The translations under genes were made by a program, and so were the position numbers. A model generated the notes under the pieces. It saw only the letters and a list, made by a program, of their open reading frames with translations. It had not been told where the DNA came from and made no database searches. A stretch of 46,801 nt of DNA from an uncultured Treponema sp. (lineage in GTDB: Bacteria; Spirochaetota; Spirochaetia; Treponematales; Treponemataceae), in assembly GCA_947174385.1 (NCBI GenBank), contig CAMWIU010000004.1, positions 1 through 46,801 on the forward strand, read 5' to 3'. Below are positions 1 through 10,159 of the stretch, one piece after another. Within the stretch, counting starts at the first letter, position 1, and each line of letters begins with the position of its first letter.

Positions 1-82
1 TTGTTTTTATTTTCATTTTTCCTTTTCCTTTTTTCGACTGAGCTAGTTTTTCTAGTGTCCATTATGGAAGCGAAAATTTATA

Positions 83-111
83 TTGAAATTATATCAGATT
101 TTTCATAGAAT
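83..111 (+). promoter_or_regulatory. sigma70-like promoter for PHP-family gene
   Basis: TTGAAA (83-88), 17-bp spacer, TAGAAT (106-111); ATG at 123. Confidence 0.5.
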
Positions 112-122
112 ATCTAGGAAAT

Positions 123-992
123 ATGAAAACGAATTTTTTGCAAAAGACGAATTATCACACGCACACGAATTTTTGCGACGGAAAGAATTCTGTCGAAGAA
201 ATGATTCTCGCGGCAATCGAAAAGAATTTCACGATTCTCGGATTTTCATCGCACAGCATGTTTCCGCACGCCGATTCGTGGCAAATGCCCGCCGCGCGAC
301 ACGAAGAATATTTTTCCTGCGTCCGCTCGCTCGCAAAAAAATATTCCGACAAAATAAAAATTTATTGCGGGCTTGAAGCCGATTTCGTCCCAAACATTTC
401 GTCGGATTTTGCGTGGCAGTTCGAGCGTTTTTCGCCGGACTATCTCATCGGCTCCGTGCACTACATTTTGGGAAACGGCGCGTTTTTCACAGTGGACGAC
501 AAGGCGCAAAAAGTCGCCGAAGGCTTGCGGCGAGTTTTCAAGGGCGACGGAAAAAAAGCCGTCTGCGAATATTTTTCGCTCCAGCGCGAAATGCTCCGAA
601 CGCAAAAATTTCTAATTCTAGGACATGCCGACGTAATCCGAGTGAGAAACGGCGAATTGAATTTTTTTTCGGAAAGCGAAAGCTGGTACAAAAAAGAATT
701 GAAAGCCACGGCGAAAGAAGCCGCGCGAGCTGGCGTAATCGTTGAAATCAACACGGGAGGAATCGCGCGCGGCACGCTCGACGACGTTTATCCTTCGGCG
801 GAATTCCTTGACATTCTGCACCAAGAAAATGTTCCGATAACTTTTTCGAGCGACGCGCATTCGTGCAAAGATTTGGACTGCGCGTTCGACAGGGCGGAAC
901 TCGCGGCAATCCGAGCCGGATATTTGGAGGCGGCGTATTTCGAGGACGGCGAAATCAAATTCCGCCCGCTCGACGGAAGACTTAAATTCTAG
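123..992 (+). CDS. PHP-domain histidinol-phosphatase family protein
   Basis: NYHTHTNFCDGKNSVEEM N-terminal PHP metal motif, later GHAD, EINTGG and SDAH motifs. Confidence 0.85.
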   Translation: MKTNFLQKTNYHTHTNFCDGKNSVEEMILAAIEKNFTILGFSSHSMFPHADSWQMPAARHEEYFSCVRSLAKKYSDKIKIYCGLEADFVPNISSDFAWQFERFSPDYLIGSVHYILGNGAFFTVDDKAQKVAEGLRRVFKGDGKKAVCEYFSLQREMLRTQKFLILGHADVIRVRNGELNFFSESESWYKKELKATAKEAARAGVIVEINTGGIARGTLDDVYPSAEFLDILHQENVPITFSSDAHSCKDLDCAFDRAELAAIRAGYLEAAYFEDGEIKFRPLDGRLKF

Positions 993-1042
993 GAAAGCGC
1001 AAAACTTCCGCCGCCTCATTCGCGCGTCGGCATGCCGATTCG

Positions 1043-1375
1043 CTAGCGTTTCTTTTTTTCGGCCTTGGTCTGACAGTCGATGCACATGAAAGCATAAGGC
1101 AAAGCCTCAAGGCGGCTTTCGGGAATCTGCTTTCCGCAAGCAAGGCAAAGTCCGTACTTGCCCTGCTGGATTCTCGTGAGCGCGTTGTTGATAAGCTGCA
1201 AGCGGTTCGCGTCCTGCACTCCGAGAGAATCGATCATGTTGCGATCGACGGCATCGCTTGCCACATCGATTTCGTCGCCGGATTCCACCTTGGAAACCAA
1301 TTCCTTGAATTCCACATTGCGCGAAGCCAACGCCTCAAGAATCTGATTGCGCTGCTCGATCAGATTTTCCTTCAT
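1043..1375 (-). CDS. TraR/DksA-family zinc-finger transcriptional regulator
   Basis: C-terminal CLACGKQIPESRLEALPYAFMCIDCQ; start taken at MKENLIEQ inside the longer ORF 1043..1741. Confidence 0.85.
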   Translation of the reverse strand: MKENLIEQRNQILEALASRNVEFKELVSKVESGDEIDVASDAVDRNMIDSLGVQDANRLQLINNALTRIQQGKYGLCLACGKQIPESRLEALPYAFMCIDCQTKAEKKKR

Positions 1376-1528
1376 TTTATTGATAAAAGACTGTTTCAAT
1401 TTTTTTCTCCATCTTGACAAAAGTCGTTTTATATAAGATACTAACATATCGCCCAAAAAATCAAGTTTTTTTTGGACTTTTTTTATTTTTTTTTTGCGAA
1501 TTTGTCGCGCACAAAAAAAGGAGTAATT

Positions 1529-1747
1529 GTGGCAAAAGAAGAAGCGATTGAAGTGGAAGGCCTCGTAAAAGAAGCCCTGCCAAACACGATGTTCCGCGTG
1601 GAACTCAAAAACGGACATGTAATCATGGCGCACCTTTCGGGAAAAATGCGGAAGCATTACATCAGAATCGTGCCCGGCGACAGCGTGAAAGTCGCGCTTT
1701 CTCCCTACGATTTGGACAAAGGAAGAATTATTTTCCGCCAACGCTAG
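1529..1747 (+). CDS. infA: Translation initiation factor IF-1
   Basis: GTG start; [71 protein letters not shown] is the IF-1 pattern. Confidence 0.96.
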   Translation: MAKEEAIEVEGLVKEALPNTMFRVELKNGHVIMAHLSGKMRKHYIRIVPGDSVKVALSPYDLDKGRIIFRQR

Positions 1748-1753
1748 CGCAGC

Positions 1754-2338
1754 CTAATTTTTTCCTTTCGCGAAAAGCGCGCGGAGTCCTTTGCCAATTC
1801 CGGAAAATCCATTCGCAATTGCGGCGAGGCTCAGTATCGGCCCGATTGGGAAAATAATCCACGAAAATTGAAGCGACCAAATTCCCAAGATTACGACGAA
1901 CGCCTTTCCAAAAATCATTCCCAAGGCTTGACCGCGCGAACTTGGCTCGTCGTATTTGCTTTGGCTCGAATACGAATAAGTTTTTTGCCAGCCGGTATTC
2001 GCCCATTCGGAAAATGGGTCGTAAGATTCGCCGTTCGTTCCGTTGGCGGAGCCGCCTCGATAATATCCTCCAAATCCGCCGAACGGATTGTAGTTGCCGT
2101 AGCCTTGGCTTTGCGCGCCCGCGTTTCCGTTGTACATGCCTGAATCATATTGCGCGCGCTTTGAAGAATCGCTCAAAACTGAATACGCTTCGTTAATCTT
2201 TTTGAAATTCTCTTCCGCGGATTTGTCGCCAGGATTTCTGTCGGGATGATATTTGAATGCGAGATTGCGATACGCTTTCTTTATTTCGTCTTCGGTGGCG
2301 TTCTTTTGAATTCCAAGCGTCGCGTAAAAATCGTCCAT
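1754..2338 (-). CDS. DnaJ-domain protein
   Basis: J-domain [55 protein letters not shown] with HPD; hydrophobic C-terminus. Confidence 0.9.
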   Translation of the reverse strand: MDDFYATLGIQKNATEDEIKKAYRNLAFKYHPDRNPGDKSAEENFKKINEAYSVLSDSSKRAQYDSGMYNGNAGAQSQGYGNYNPFGGFGGYYRGGSANGTNGESYDPFSEWANTGWQKTYSYSSQSKYDEPSSRGQALGMIFGKAFVVILGIWSLQFSWIIFPIGPILSLAAIANGFSGIGKGLRALFAKGKN

Positions 2339-2389
2339 ATATTTATAATAACGAATTTGCGGCGAAAAAGCAACAAGGAAAGACGAAAA

Positions 2390-2800
2390 TTATTGCCGCA
2401 CGACGACCCATGTTGCGCCGCTTCCGCCCATGGTTTTGTCCGCGCGACCGAACTGCCCGAGCCGCGAATCCACTTCGATGAAATTTCGCACAAGTGACGA
2501 AAGCACGCCGTCGCCTTCGCCCGAATGAATTCCCTTTCCGTGAATTATAAGAATTTTCCGCAAGCCGCGTCGCTTCGCGTTCGCCACGAAAACGTCCAAC
2601 GCCTTTCGCGCTTCTTCCTGCGTGAGTCCGTGCAAATCAATCGTGTCTTGCGGCGGCAATTTTTTCACATATTCGCTGTCGCGCATTTTTTCGCGTTCTT
2701 CGAAATTCTCGCGCTGCGAATCTTTGTCGAAAATTTTGTGAGATTCATTTCCGCAAGATTTTTCCCACTGATTCAAAATGTCGCCAAAATCTTTTTTCAT
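2390..2800 (-). CDS. Smr-domain protein
   Basis: IDLHGLTQEEARKALDVFVANAKRRGLRKILIIHGKGIHSGEGDGVL; start MKKDFGD preceded by GAGG. Confidence 0.88.
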   Translation of the reverse strand: MKKDFGDILNQWEKSCGNESHKIFDKDSQRENFEEREKMRDSEYVKKLPPQDTIDLHGLTQEEARKALDVFVANAKRRGLRKILIIHGKGIHSGEGDGVLSSLVRNFIEVDSRLGQFGRADKTMGGSGATWVVVRQ

Positions 2801-2839
2801 TTTTTCATCCTCAATTTTTTTTAAATCAATCTTACAAAT

Positions 2840-2873
2840 CAACATACCTCGACGCAAGCATCGAGGTATGTTG
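2840..2873. repeat. Perfect inverted repeat CAACATACCTCGA / TCGAGGTATGTTG (part of dispersed hairpin family)
   Basis: 13-bp arms 2840-2852 and 2861-2873, 8-nt loop. Confidence 0.85.
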
Positions 2874-2915
2874 TTCTCATAAGGTATCGCAGTCGGGTTT
2901 CATCCCCTTTATTAC

Positions 2916-2953
2916 GACGCAAGCGTCGGGGTATGAAACCCTCCGCACGAATC
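2916..2953 (+). repeat. Dispersed intergenic repeat GACGCaaGCGTCGGGGTATGAAACCCTCCGCACGAATC
   Basis: Near-identical copy at 36310-36347; related fragments at 18631 and 30481. Confidence 0.8.
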
Positions 2954-2958
2954 GAAAT

Positions 2959-4380
2959 TCATTTTATTAAAATCAAATTCTCTTTTTTGATCCAACCGCC
3001 GCCTTCATTATATTCAATAAAATACCAACTGTCAATTTCCTGCCGAATCAAAACGCACCTTGCGACGATGGCGGCCATTTTCGAAACCGCGGAATTTTCC
3101 GGCACTGGATAGATTTCTCCTCCAAGGACAATTCCGTGCCGCTCGAAAATTTTTGACGAATGCGCGAACGCAAAAATCAAAAACGAAATCGCGAGCGCGG
3201 CAGAAACAAAAGCGAAATTTTTCTTGCGCAATAAAAACAAAATCAAAGAACTTGCGGCAAAAAAAATCGCCGCCAAAAAAAGCAAAACAAAAAACGGAAA
3301 ACTTTCTTCACTCGGAGCGTTTTCTATTCCGAAAGATTTTTCTGCGGCGGCGCGCTCGGAACGGATTTTGTTTTGAAAAAAAGAATGCCGCTCCTGCGAA
3401 CGCAATTGCGCGATTTTTAAAAGCGCGGCGTTTTCGGGCGCGGCATTTTCAAAGTCCGCTTCATATTCGCCGTCTTCGAAATCGAACGCATGTTCGAAAA
3501 TTTTTTCTGCGCGCGAAAAAGAATTTTCTTGAACATTTTTTTTCGCGCTTTGTTTTTGCGAAATTATTTTTACTTCGCGATCAGGAGTTTCAATAAAAAT
3601 TTTTTCTCCCGAATATGATTCGACGGCAATTTGAATTTTCGGCAAAGAAACATCGCCTTCCGAAAGCGGAGTCCATTCAAATTGCGCGACAGGAATTCGT
3701 TTTGAAAATTTCAAATCGGAAGGAATTTCAAAACGCTGCAATTCTTTGAAAATCGCGTCCTTTGGAAGCGACCAAGAAATCTGCCCCAAAGCCGCCGCAT
3801 ACTGAACATAAACCGTAAAGCGCAAAGCAATTCCTTTCTTAAGCGGAAGATTCGGAAAAAAAGACTCATCGCTGCTGAAAAAAGCATTGCTCCAAACATT
3901 GTCATTGTCTTCTTCAAAAACCAAAATCGCGCGCGGCAAAACAGCCTCTGGATTTTGCAAAACTTCAACATCAGGAAATTTCACAATTTCTTTTCTGCCA
4001 TTTATAAAAAGCGAAATCGGCGGCAAAGAAAAAATCCCGCCGTCTTTAAAATTCAAGTTCAATTCAATTTGTGTGCCATGCCCGAAAAACCACGATGAAG
4101 AGTTTTCAATTCGAGACGAAACGAAAACCACGTTTTCAGGAAAATTTGGAAGAATTATTTGCACGTTGGAAGATTCAACTTGCGGAATGAACAATTTTAA
4201 AGTCGCGTCCTGATTTACGAAAAATTTTTTTTCATCCGTAACAAATAAAAAACTTTCACTAGAGACAGTTTTTGCACGGCGAGAAATTTGTGCGAAATTT
4301 TTTTGAGAAAATAAAATCAAAACAAAAACTAATAATCCAAACTTTGCGATTTTTTTTGCTCGCTTTGCAAATTCTTCCAT
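2959..4380 (-). CDS. batD: BatD-like membrane protein with C-terminal SH3-like domain
   Basis: Signal peptide, BatD-like beta-rich ectodomain, two TM segments, C-terminal IYPVPENSAVSKMAAIVARCVLIRQEIDSWYFIEYNEGGGWIKKENL SH3-like; follows batA/batB. Confidence 0.7.
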   Translation of the reverse strand: MEEFAKRAKKIAKFGLLVFVLILFSQKNFAQISRRAKTVSSESFLFVTDEKKFFVNQDATLKLFIPQVESSNVQIILPNFPENVVFVSSRIENSSSWFFGHGTQIELNLNFKDGGIFSLPPISLFINGRKEIVKFPDVEVLQNPEAVLPRAILVFEEDNDNVWSNAFFSSDESFFPNLPLKKGIALRFTVYVQYAAALGQISWSLPKDAIFKELQRFEIPSDLKFSKRIPVAQFEWTPLSEGDVSLPKIQIAVESYSGEKIFIETPDREVKIISQKQSAKKNVQENSFSRAEKIFEHAFDFEDGEYEADFENAAPENAALLKIAQLRSQERHSFFQNKIRSERAAAEKSFGIENAPSEESFPFFVLLFLAAIFFAASSLILFLLRKKNFAFVSAALAISFLIFAFAHSSKIFERHGIVLGGEIYPVPENSAVSKMAAIVARCVLIRQEIDSWYFIEYNEGGGWIKKENLILIK

Positions 4381-5975
4381 TGATTTTTTTCGTTCTCCTT
4401 AATCATATTGAAAACAGAATCTTCCAAAAGCGAATCCGCTTCGCTTCCTTCTTGCGCACCCGCAAAATCTTGCTCGGCTTCTTGGGCGCGGCTCGAATTG
4501 CGTTTTTGCGAAAGTTCCAAATTTATTTTCGCGTTCAAATTCCTTGCATCGACAAGCAAAGCGTTTTTGAAAAGTTCTTCCGCTTTTTCATGCTCGCCGT
4601 TTCGATGCGCGATGATTCCCGCGTTGTAAAAAGCCGCGAAACGAATTTGCTCGGGCGCGTCGGACGAAATCGCGCTGATTTTTTCGAGCGCGGCGACGTT
4701 TTCATTTTGCGCAAGATATGTCGCAGAAATTCCGTAGAGCGCGTATTGCGAAATCAAATCGTCGCCATTTTTTTGCGAGTCCGAAAGGCTTTGCGAAAAT
4801 TTCGCGACGGCTTCGTCATAATCTTTTTGATGCCACGCCCAAGTCGCCTCGAGAATTTTTTTCGACTCGTCGAATTTCGCGGAACACGAGAAAAATGGAA
4901 AAACCAAAATTGAAATCGCGAGTGCTTCTTTAAATGAAGTCAAATCGAATTCGCTCACAAAAAAACTTGCGCAAAAGAAAATTATCGCAATCAAAATGAA
5001 AAATCCGTGGCGCGAATGCGGGCGCGTTTCATAAGCAAGCGAAAAATTTTCTTGCGACTCACCAAAATTATTTTTTGCAAAAAAATCGTTCGCAGAAGAA
5101 AGAAGCGCGATGGCGGAGCCAGACTTTGAAGCATCTACAAATTTCGCGTACGCGCCTTTGAAAAAAGCAAAGCCTTGTTCACCGAAATTTTTCTTGTTGG
5201 CTTCGTCAACGATTCTTCGAATTCTTTCCGAACGCATCGCAGTTTTTACATAAGTTTCGCCGTCGCCGGAAAGTATTTCACTTTCGCGCTCGCTTCCGAA
5301 TCCGATTATCACGACGCTCACGCCATGGCGCAAAGAAGAATTCAACGCGGCGGCAAGCGAAGACGCAGTTTCTTCGCCGTCAGTGAAAAGCCAAATCACA
5401 GGCTTTTTTGAAATGTTGCTCGGAAAAGATTTTAGCGCGGCGTTCACGCCTTCGCCCAAATCGCTTCCCGCCGAAGAAATCATTGCAGGCGAAAGCGTTT
5501 CAATCAAATTGAAAACGGCATTCAAATCTTCGGTCAAAGGAATCGCAAGCACTCCGCTTCCTTTTGCCAAAACCGCGCTCACAGCCGAGCCTTCGATACG
5601 CTCCAAAAGTTTTCGCGCGTATGACTGCGACGCTTCGAGGCGGGAAACATTTCCCGGCATGTCGCGCGCGGTCATGCTGTACGAAATGTCGAACACGAAC
5701 GAAATCGCGCTTCCATTTTTTTGAACGGGCGTTGAAATTGTTCCCCAAGAAATTCCCGAGTATGCCAAGACGAGCGCGCACCACGCGACGCACCTTAAAA
5801 AAATTCTTGTGACAACGCGGATTTTTATTTTCCGAAAATCAAGCAAAGAATTTTTATCGTAGGAATTTGAAAGCGCGGAAAATGTCTTTTTATAAACGAC
5901 GGCGAAGTAAATCAAAACTGGTATTAATACCAGAATCGCGCACAATGCCCACGGACGCTCAATTGCAAAATTCAT
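4329..5975 (-). CDS. batB: BatB-like VWA-domain protein fused to TPR region (BatB/BatC-like)
   Basis: TM-VWA FVFDISYSMTARDMPGNVSRLEASQSYARKLL, then TM and TPR-like repeats (AFYNAGIIAHRNGEHEKAEELFKNALLVDARNLNAKINLEL). Confidence 0.82.
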   Translation of the reverse strand: MNFAIERPWALCAILVLIPVLIYFAVVYKKTFSALSNSYDKNSLLDFRKIKIRVVTRIFLRCVAWCALVLAYSGISWGTISTPVQKNGSAISFVFDISYSMTARDMPGNVSRLEASQSYARKLLERIEGSAVSAVLAKGSGVLAIPLTEDLNAVFNLIETLSPAMISSAGSDLGEGVNAALKSFPSNISKKPVIWLFTDGEETASSLAAALNSSLRHGVSVVIIGFGSERESEILSGDGETYVKTAMRSERIRRIVDEANKKNFGEQGFAFFKGAYAKFVDASKSGSAIALLSSANDFFAKNNFGESQENFSLAYETRPHSRHGFFILIAIIFFCASFFVSEFDLTSFKEALAISILVFPFFSCSAKFDESKKILEATWAWHQKDYDEAVAKFSQSLSDSQKNGDDLISQYALYGISATYLAQNENVAALEKISAISSDAPEQIRFAAFYNAGIIAHRNGEHEKAEELFKNALLVDARNLNAKINLELSQKRNSSRAQEAEQDFAGAQEGSEADSLLEDSVFNMIKENEKNQWKNLQSEQKKSQSLDY

Positions 5976-5995
5976 ACAAACTCCAACAAATTTTT

Positions 5996-7000
5996 TTAAT
6001 ACAATTCCTTCAATAAAAATCGACGCACAAACCATGCCGCAGCAAAACAAAGAATCGCGCCGAGCAAAAATTTGTCATAATAAAAAGTGTCGATGCTTCG
6101 GATGTAATAACTTTGCGCGACTTCCTGCCGCTTGGCGATCGAAGAAAGCGCGGACGACAACGCCGCCACGGATTCTACGCCATAATATCGTCCGCCCAAA
6201 TCCGCCGCCAATTTTTCGAGCGGCGCGCTGTCGAACGAAGAATCAAAATATCCTGAATAAGATTTTCCACTTCGCGGATCTTGGTAGTCGAGCGGAACAG
6301 AACCGCGCGTGCCGATTCCCACCGCGTAAAGCGTGATTCCATTTTTTGCGGCAAGACGCGCCGCAGTTTCGGGATGAATTTCGCCTGCATTGTTTTCACC
6401 GTCGGTCAAAAGCACAATGCATTTTCGAAGCGCGATTGATTTTTTCAAATGAAAAGCGGCAAGCGAAATCCCCATACCAATCGCAGTGCCGTCTCCCATT
6501 TCGCCAAGCGAAACCGAAGCGACTCGGCTTTTAAAATATTCATAATCAATCGTGCTCGGCACAACAAGCGCGGCCTCGCTTCCCATGGAAACAAGTCCGT
6601 AAGACGCGCCCGAATTGCTTTGCGCCAAAATTTCAATCGCGTTTTTCGCCGCTTCAATCCGCCTCATTCCATTGATGTCGCGAGCCGCCATCGAAGGACT
6701 TGTGTCAAGCACAAAAAGAATGTCCGCGCCGCGAGTCGTGTAGACGCGCTCTTCGCGATGCAAGGTCGGCTCTGCCAAAGCCAGCACGCAAAGCACGAAC
6801 GCGCAAAAAATCAATGTACTCGAAGCCGTCGAAATAAAACGAAAAAATTTATTGTTCCAAGAAAATTCAAATCCATTCCAATCGGCGAAAGTGAGCGGAA
6901 AATTTATGTGCGAAAAAAGCGCCATTTTTTTCAACGCATAAAAAAAAGGCAGAACGAGCAAAAACAAAAACGCGGCAGGATTCATAAAACTAAAATTCAT
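5996..7000 (-). CDS. batA: BatA-like VWA-domain protein
   Basis: FVLDTSPSMAARDINGMRRIEAAKNAIE, MIDAS DxSxS; ITLYAVGIGTRG. Confidence 0.88.
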   Translation of the reverse strand: MNFSFMNPAAFLFLLVLPFFYALKKMALFSHINFPLTFADWNGFEFSWNNKFFRFISTASSTLIFCAFVLCVLALAEPTLHREERVYTTRGADILFVLDTSPSMAARDINGMRRIEAAKNAIEILAQSNSGASYGLVSMGSEAALVVPSTIDYEYFKSRVASVSLGEMGDGTAIGMGISLAAFHLKKSIALRKCIVLLTDGENNAGEIHPETAARLAAKNGITLYAVGIGTRGSVPLDYQDPRSGKSYSGYFDSSFDSAPLEKLAADLGGRYYGVESVAALSSALSSIAKRQEVAQSYYIRSIDTFYYDKFLLGAILCFAAAWFVRRFLLKELY

Positions 7001-7016
7001 TTTTTCTCCAAACTTT

Positions 7017-8033
7017 TTACTCTGGCATTTCGCCTTCGAAAATTTTCACGGCTTTCGCAAACGTCGCAGTCAACGATTTTCTTTCGCCTGGAGCAAGTTG
7101 CGCTTCGTGCTCGATTTTCGGCTCGCGATTCTCTTCAAGCGAACCATGCGCATAACGAATGTAGTCAGTTCGAATGAAAGCCGAAGTCAAATCGTCGAGG
7201 ACAGGAAAAACGAAATCCGGAATTTCGCCGAGAAAAATTTTTTGGAACGCAATTGGCATTCCACGCGCGGATTCAGATTCAAACGGAAAATCAAAACGAA
7301 ACGAAAGATATGCGCGAACTATGTTTTGCAATCTCGCGCAAAATTCGATGTCGGACAAATTTTCATCGCGCAAATTTTTTTTCAATTTTCGCAAAGTTAT
7401 GATTGAATTGCGGCGGCGCATTCTGCGAATTTTCATCTGCGAAAACCATTTCTTCAAATCGTGGAATTTCACGAGCGCGCGAAAAATCGCCGCAAGAAAA
7501 ATCACCGCCACAACGACAAACGCAAAAACCACGTAACTTGTTCCAGGAACCATCAGCGGCGGAAGTGGCCCTTGAATTTCCGTGCGGCCAGTTTTTTCCA
7601 CGACAGATTTTATCTCAATCGGCGAAAGCGAAATATTAAAAGAATAATTTTCATCAATGTTCGCATCGTCAATTTCCAAAGTCGAAAACAAATTGAACGA
7701 AGGAAAAGAAATCGTGCCAGTGCGCCACGGAATGAATTTCAAGGCGAAAGTAAAATCATCGCCGCGCCGAAAAAAACGCGCGTCTTTTATAACGAGCGAA
7801 TCCGAAATTTTCTCAGACGGAATTTTTTCGACATTGATTTCTTTTTCAAAATTTTCTTCAAAAGGAAATTCCAAATCCAATTTGAAACTGTAGCGAATTT
7901 CCGCGACATCGCCGACGTAAACTTCAAGCGGAACGAGCGTCTGCGAAATGTCCGAGGCGTTTTGCGAAAAAGCAAAATTCGTGCAGAAAAAAATTCCCAT
8001 TAAAAAAAACATAACAAAAAATTTTCTTCGCAT
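7017..8033 (-). CDS. Bat-operon membrane protein (BatD-N/DUF4381-like)
   Basis: Signal peptide MRRKFFVMFFLMGIFFCTNFAFS, beta-rich ectodomain, single TM, cytoplasmic helical region; operon context. Confidence 0.6.
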   Translation of the reverse strand: MRRKFFVMFFLMGIFFCTNFAFSQNASDISQTLVPLEVYVGDVAEIRYSFKLDLEFPFEENFEKEINVEKIPSEKISDSLVIKDARFFRRGDDFTFALKFIPWRTGTISFPSFNLFSTLEIDDANIDENYSFNISLSPIEIKSVVEKTGRTEIQGPLPPLMVPGTSYVVFAFVVVAVIFLAAIFRALVKFHDLKKWFSQMKIRRMRRRNSIITLRKLKKNLRDENLSDIEFCARLQNIVRAYLSFRFDFPFESESARGMPIAFQKIFLGEIPDFVFPVLDDLTSAFIRTDYIRYAHGSLEENREPKIEHEAQLAPGERKSLTATFAKAVKIFEGEMPE

Positions 8034-8968
8034 CACGCTTCCTTTTTCCTTGAAAAAAATTCCGAAAGAATCGCAAGCGAATCGTCCGCCGTAGAAACGG
8101 AAAGCGGAATTCCGCCGCGCCGAGTGACGGAAGTGCGCCAGCGTTTTTCGCGCATCGCAGAATCTTCGCGCCAACTGTTTTGAAAAATTTTCGAAAAAGT
8201 CGGAAAGAGTTTTTTCGCGCCACTTTCGGCATCCCTGAAAAAAATCGTTCCCATTTCAGGCAAAGCCGAATCAAGCGCGTCGGAAATTTTCAGCGCGACC
8301 ACATCGTGCTTGGAAGCCAAAATCGCGAACGGATTTTCCCAGCCGCCCACGCGAAAATCCGAAATGACAAAAACAAGCGAGCGTTTTTTCAAAATCTTGC
8401 ACGCGCCTTGCAACGCATTTTCCAAAACCGAGCCACGCGATTTTTTTGGGAACGAGTCCAAATGCGAAAGCAAAAGCATCGTGTGTTCCTGCCCAGTTTT
8501 CGGCGCGATTACAAATTCCACTTCGCCCGAAAACAAAACCGCACCGACTGGATTTGAATTATGCTCCGCGCTCAAAGCCAAAAGAGCCGCGATTTCAGAA
8601 GCGGTTTCAAGCCGAGTTCGCGCCGAAGAAAATGTCTGCATCGAAAGCGAACGATCAACGATTAGAAGAATTTGAAGTTCGCGCTCTTCGTCGAAAATTT
8701 TCACGAAAGGTTTTGCGCTCCGAGCCGTAACATTCCAATCGATCGCGCGAACGTCGTCGCCTCGCAAATATTCGCGCACGCCTGAAAATTCCACGCCGCG
8801 TCCTCGGTACAAAGAACGGAACGCGCCGCTTTGCATCGCGCTCGCAAGTGAGGCAGTGGCAATTCTCAAATATGACGCGCGCTTTACAAGCGTCGCCTTG
8901 TCGGAAATCAAATTCTGTTCCACAAAAAATTCCAGTTTCTTAAAAATTAAGTCCGCAGGAAATTTCAA
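8033..8968 (-). CDS. DUF58 (VWA-like) protein
   Basis: GVEFSGVREYLRGDDVRAIDWNVTARSAKPFVKIFDEERELQILLIVDRSLSM. Confidence 0.93.
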   Translation of the reverse strand: MKFPADLIFKKLEFFVEQNLISDKATLVKRASYLRIATASLASAMQSGAFRSLYRGRGVEFSGVREYLRGDDVRAIDWNVTARSAKPFVKIFDEERELQILLIVDRSLSMQTFSSARTRLETASEIAALLALSAEHNSNPVGAVLFSGEVEFVIAPKTGQEHTMLLLSHLDSFPKKSRGSVLENALQGACKILKKRSLVFVISDFRVGGWENPFAILASKHDVVALKISDALDSALPEMGTIFFRDAESGAKKLFPTFSKIFQNSWREDSAMREKRWRTSVTRRGGIPLSVSTADDSLAILSEFFSRKKEA

Positions 8969-9020
8969 TTTTAAAAACCAAACCTTGCATCATCTTGCAA
9001 AATTCAACTTTATACAATCC

Positions 9021-10040
9021 TTACGGAAGCGGCGTGAGTTCCAAGATTTTTTTGATGATGTCGTCCGCGCCCACTCCTGCCGCGGCCGCCTCGTAGGAAA
9101 GCACGAGCCGATGCCGCAAAACTTCGCACGCCACATTTTTCACATCATCGGGCAAAACGAACGAACGTCCTGCGAACAACGCGCGCACTTTCGCACATTG
9201 CAAGAGCGCGATTCCAGCGCGAGGAGACGCGCCGAAATTTATGTAGCGTCCGATTTCGCTTTTTCCTTGGAAAGATTTTTGCCCTGCGCCGTGCAAGCCT
9301 TGCGTGTCCGCGCTCGGTCTTGTTATGTTTACAATTGAAACAATGTATTCGATGATTTTTTCGTCGCACACAATTCGTTCCAAAACTGCGCGGCATTTTT
9401 TCAAAAGCGATTCGCTGAAAACTTTTTGCACGGGAACGGAATGCGCGTTGCCGCAAGTTTTTACGATTTCCACTTCCTCTTTCGCACTCGGATACGGAAC
9501 TACGATTTTCATCAAAAACCTGTCAAGTTCGGCTTCGGGCAAATTGTACGTGCCTTCCTGCTCGATGGGATTTTGCGTCGCAAGCACAAAAAAAGGTTCG
9601 GGCAATTTGTAAGTGTCCTCGCCAATCGTAACTTGCTTTTCCGCCATCGCCTCAAGCAACGCGCTTTGGACTTTCGCGCTCGCGCGATTTATTTCGTCGG
9701 CAAAAACGACGTTCGTAAAAACAGGACCTTTCCGCACGGAAAATTTTCCGGAATGCTGCTCGTAAATCAAAGTGCCAGTCAAATCGGCGGGAAGCAAATC
9801 CGGCGTAAATTGAATGCGCTTGAATTCAAGCCCGGAGATTTCCGCGAATGTTCGCACCGCCAAAGTTTTTGCAAGTCCGGGAACACCTTCCAAAAGCACA
9901 TGCCCGCCCGCAACAATGGCGCACAAAATTCCATCGATGACGTTCGCTTGCCCCACCACGCGCTTTGCCACTTCCGCGCGACATTTTTCCGCCGCTTCCC
10001 TGCATTCGGCAAAATCGTTTTCGTTTATTTCTTTTTCCAT
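9021..10040 (-). CDS. MoxR-family AAA+ ATPase
   Basis: GQANVIDGILCAIVAGGHVLLEGVPGLAKTLAVRTFA, FADEINRASAKVQSALLEAMAEKQVTI, ATQNPIEQEGTYNLPEAELDRFL. Confidence 0.96.
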   Translation of the reverse strand: MEKEINENDFAECREAAEKCRAEVAKRVVGQANVIDGILCAIVAGGHVLLEGVPGLAKTLAVRTFAEISGLEFKRIQFTPDLLPADLTGTLIYEQHSGKFSVRKGPVFTNVVFADEINRASAKVQSALLEAMAEKQVTIGEDTYKLPEPFFVLATQNPIEQEGTYNLPEAELDRFLMKIVVPYPSAKEEVEIVKTCGNAHSVPVQKVFSESLLKKCRAVLERIVCDEKIIEYIVSIVNITRPSADTQGLHGAGQKSFQGKSEIGRYINFGASPRAGIALLQCAKVRALFAGRSFVLPDDVKNVACEVLRHRLVLSYEAAAAGVGADDIIKKILELTPLP

Positions 10041-10159
10041 TTTTCGCGCCCTAAATTTATTTCAATATTTTGCGAAAATCATTATAACAAAATCCGCGAA
10101 TTTTTTCTATAATTTTTTCAGAAAAACTTCGCGGAAAACCAATTTTGTACACAAAGTAG

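Noticed and set aside
1-80. Fragmentary dispersed repeat (gagctagtttttctag ... ggaagcgaaaattt)
   Set aside because: Similarity to family copies is limited to a short tail and the window edge truncates it; insufficient evidence.
2957-8276. Long plus-strand ORFs antisense to the Bat operon (e.g. 6449..7177, 7461..8003)
   Set aside because: Arg/Lys-rich, low-complexity translations typical of shadow ORFs opposite genuine genes.
9001-9060. Extra copy of the dispersed repeat (ttacggaagcggcgtgag)
   Set aside because: Matches only a few bases and is the coding 3' end of moxR.
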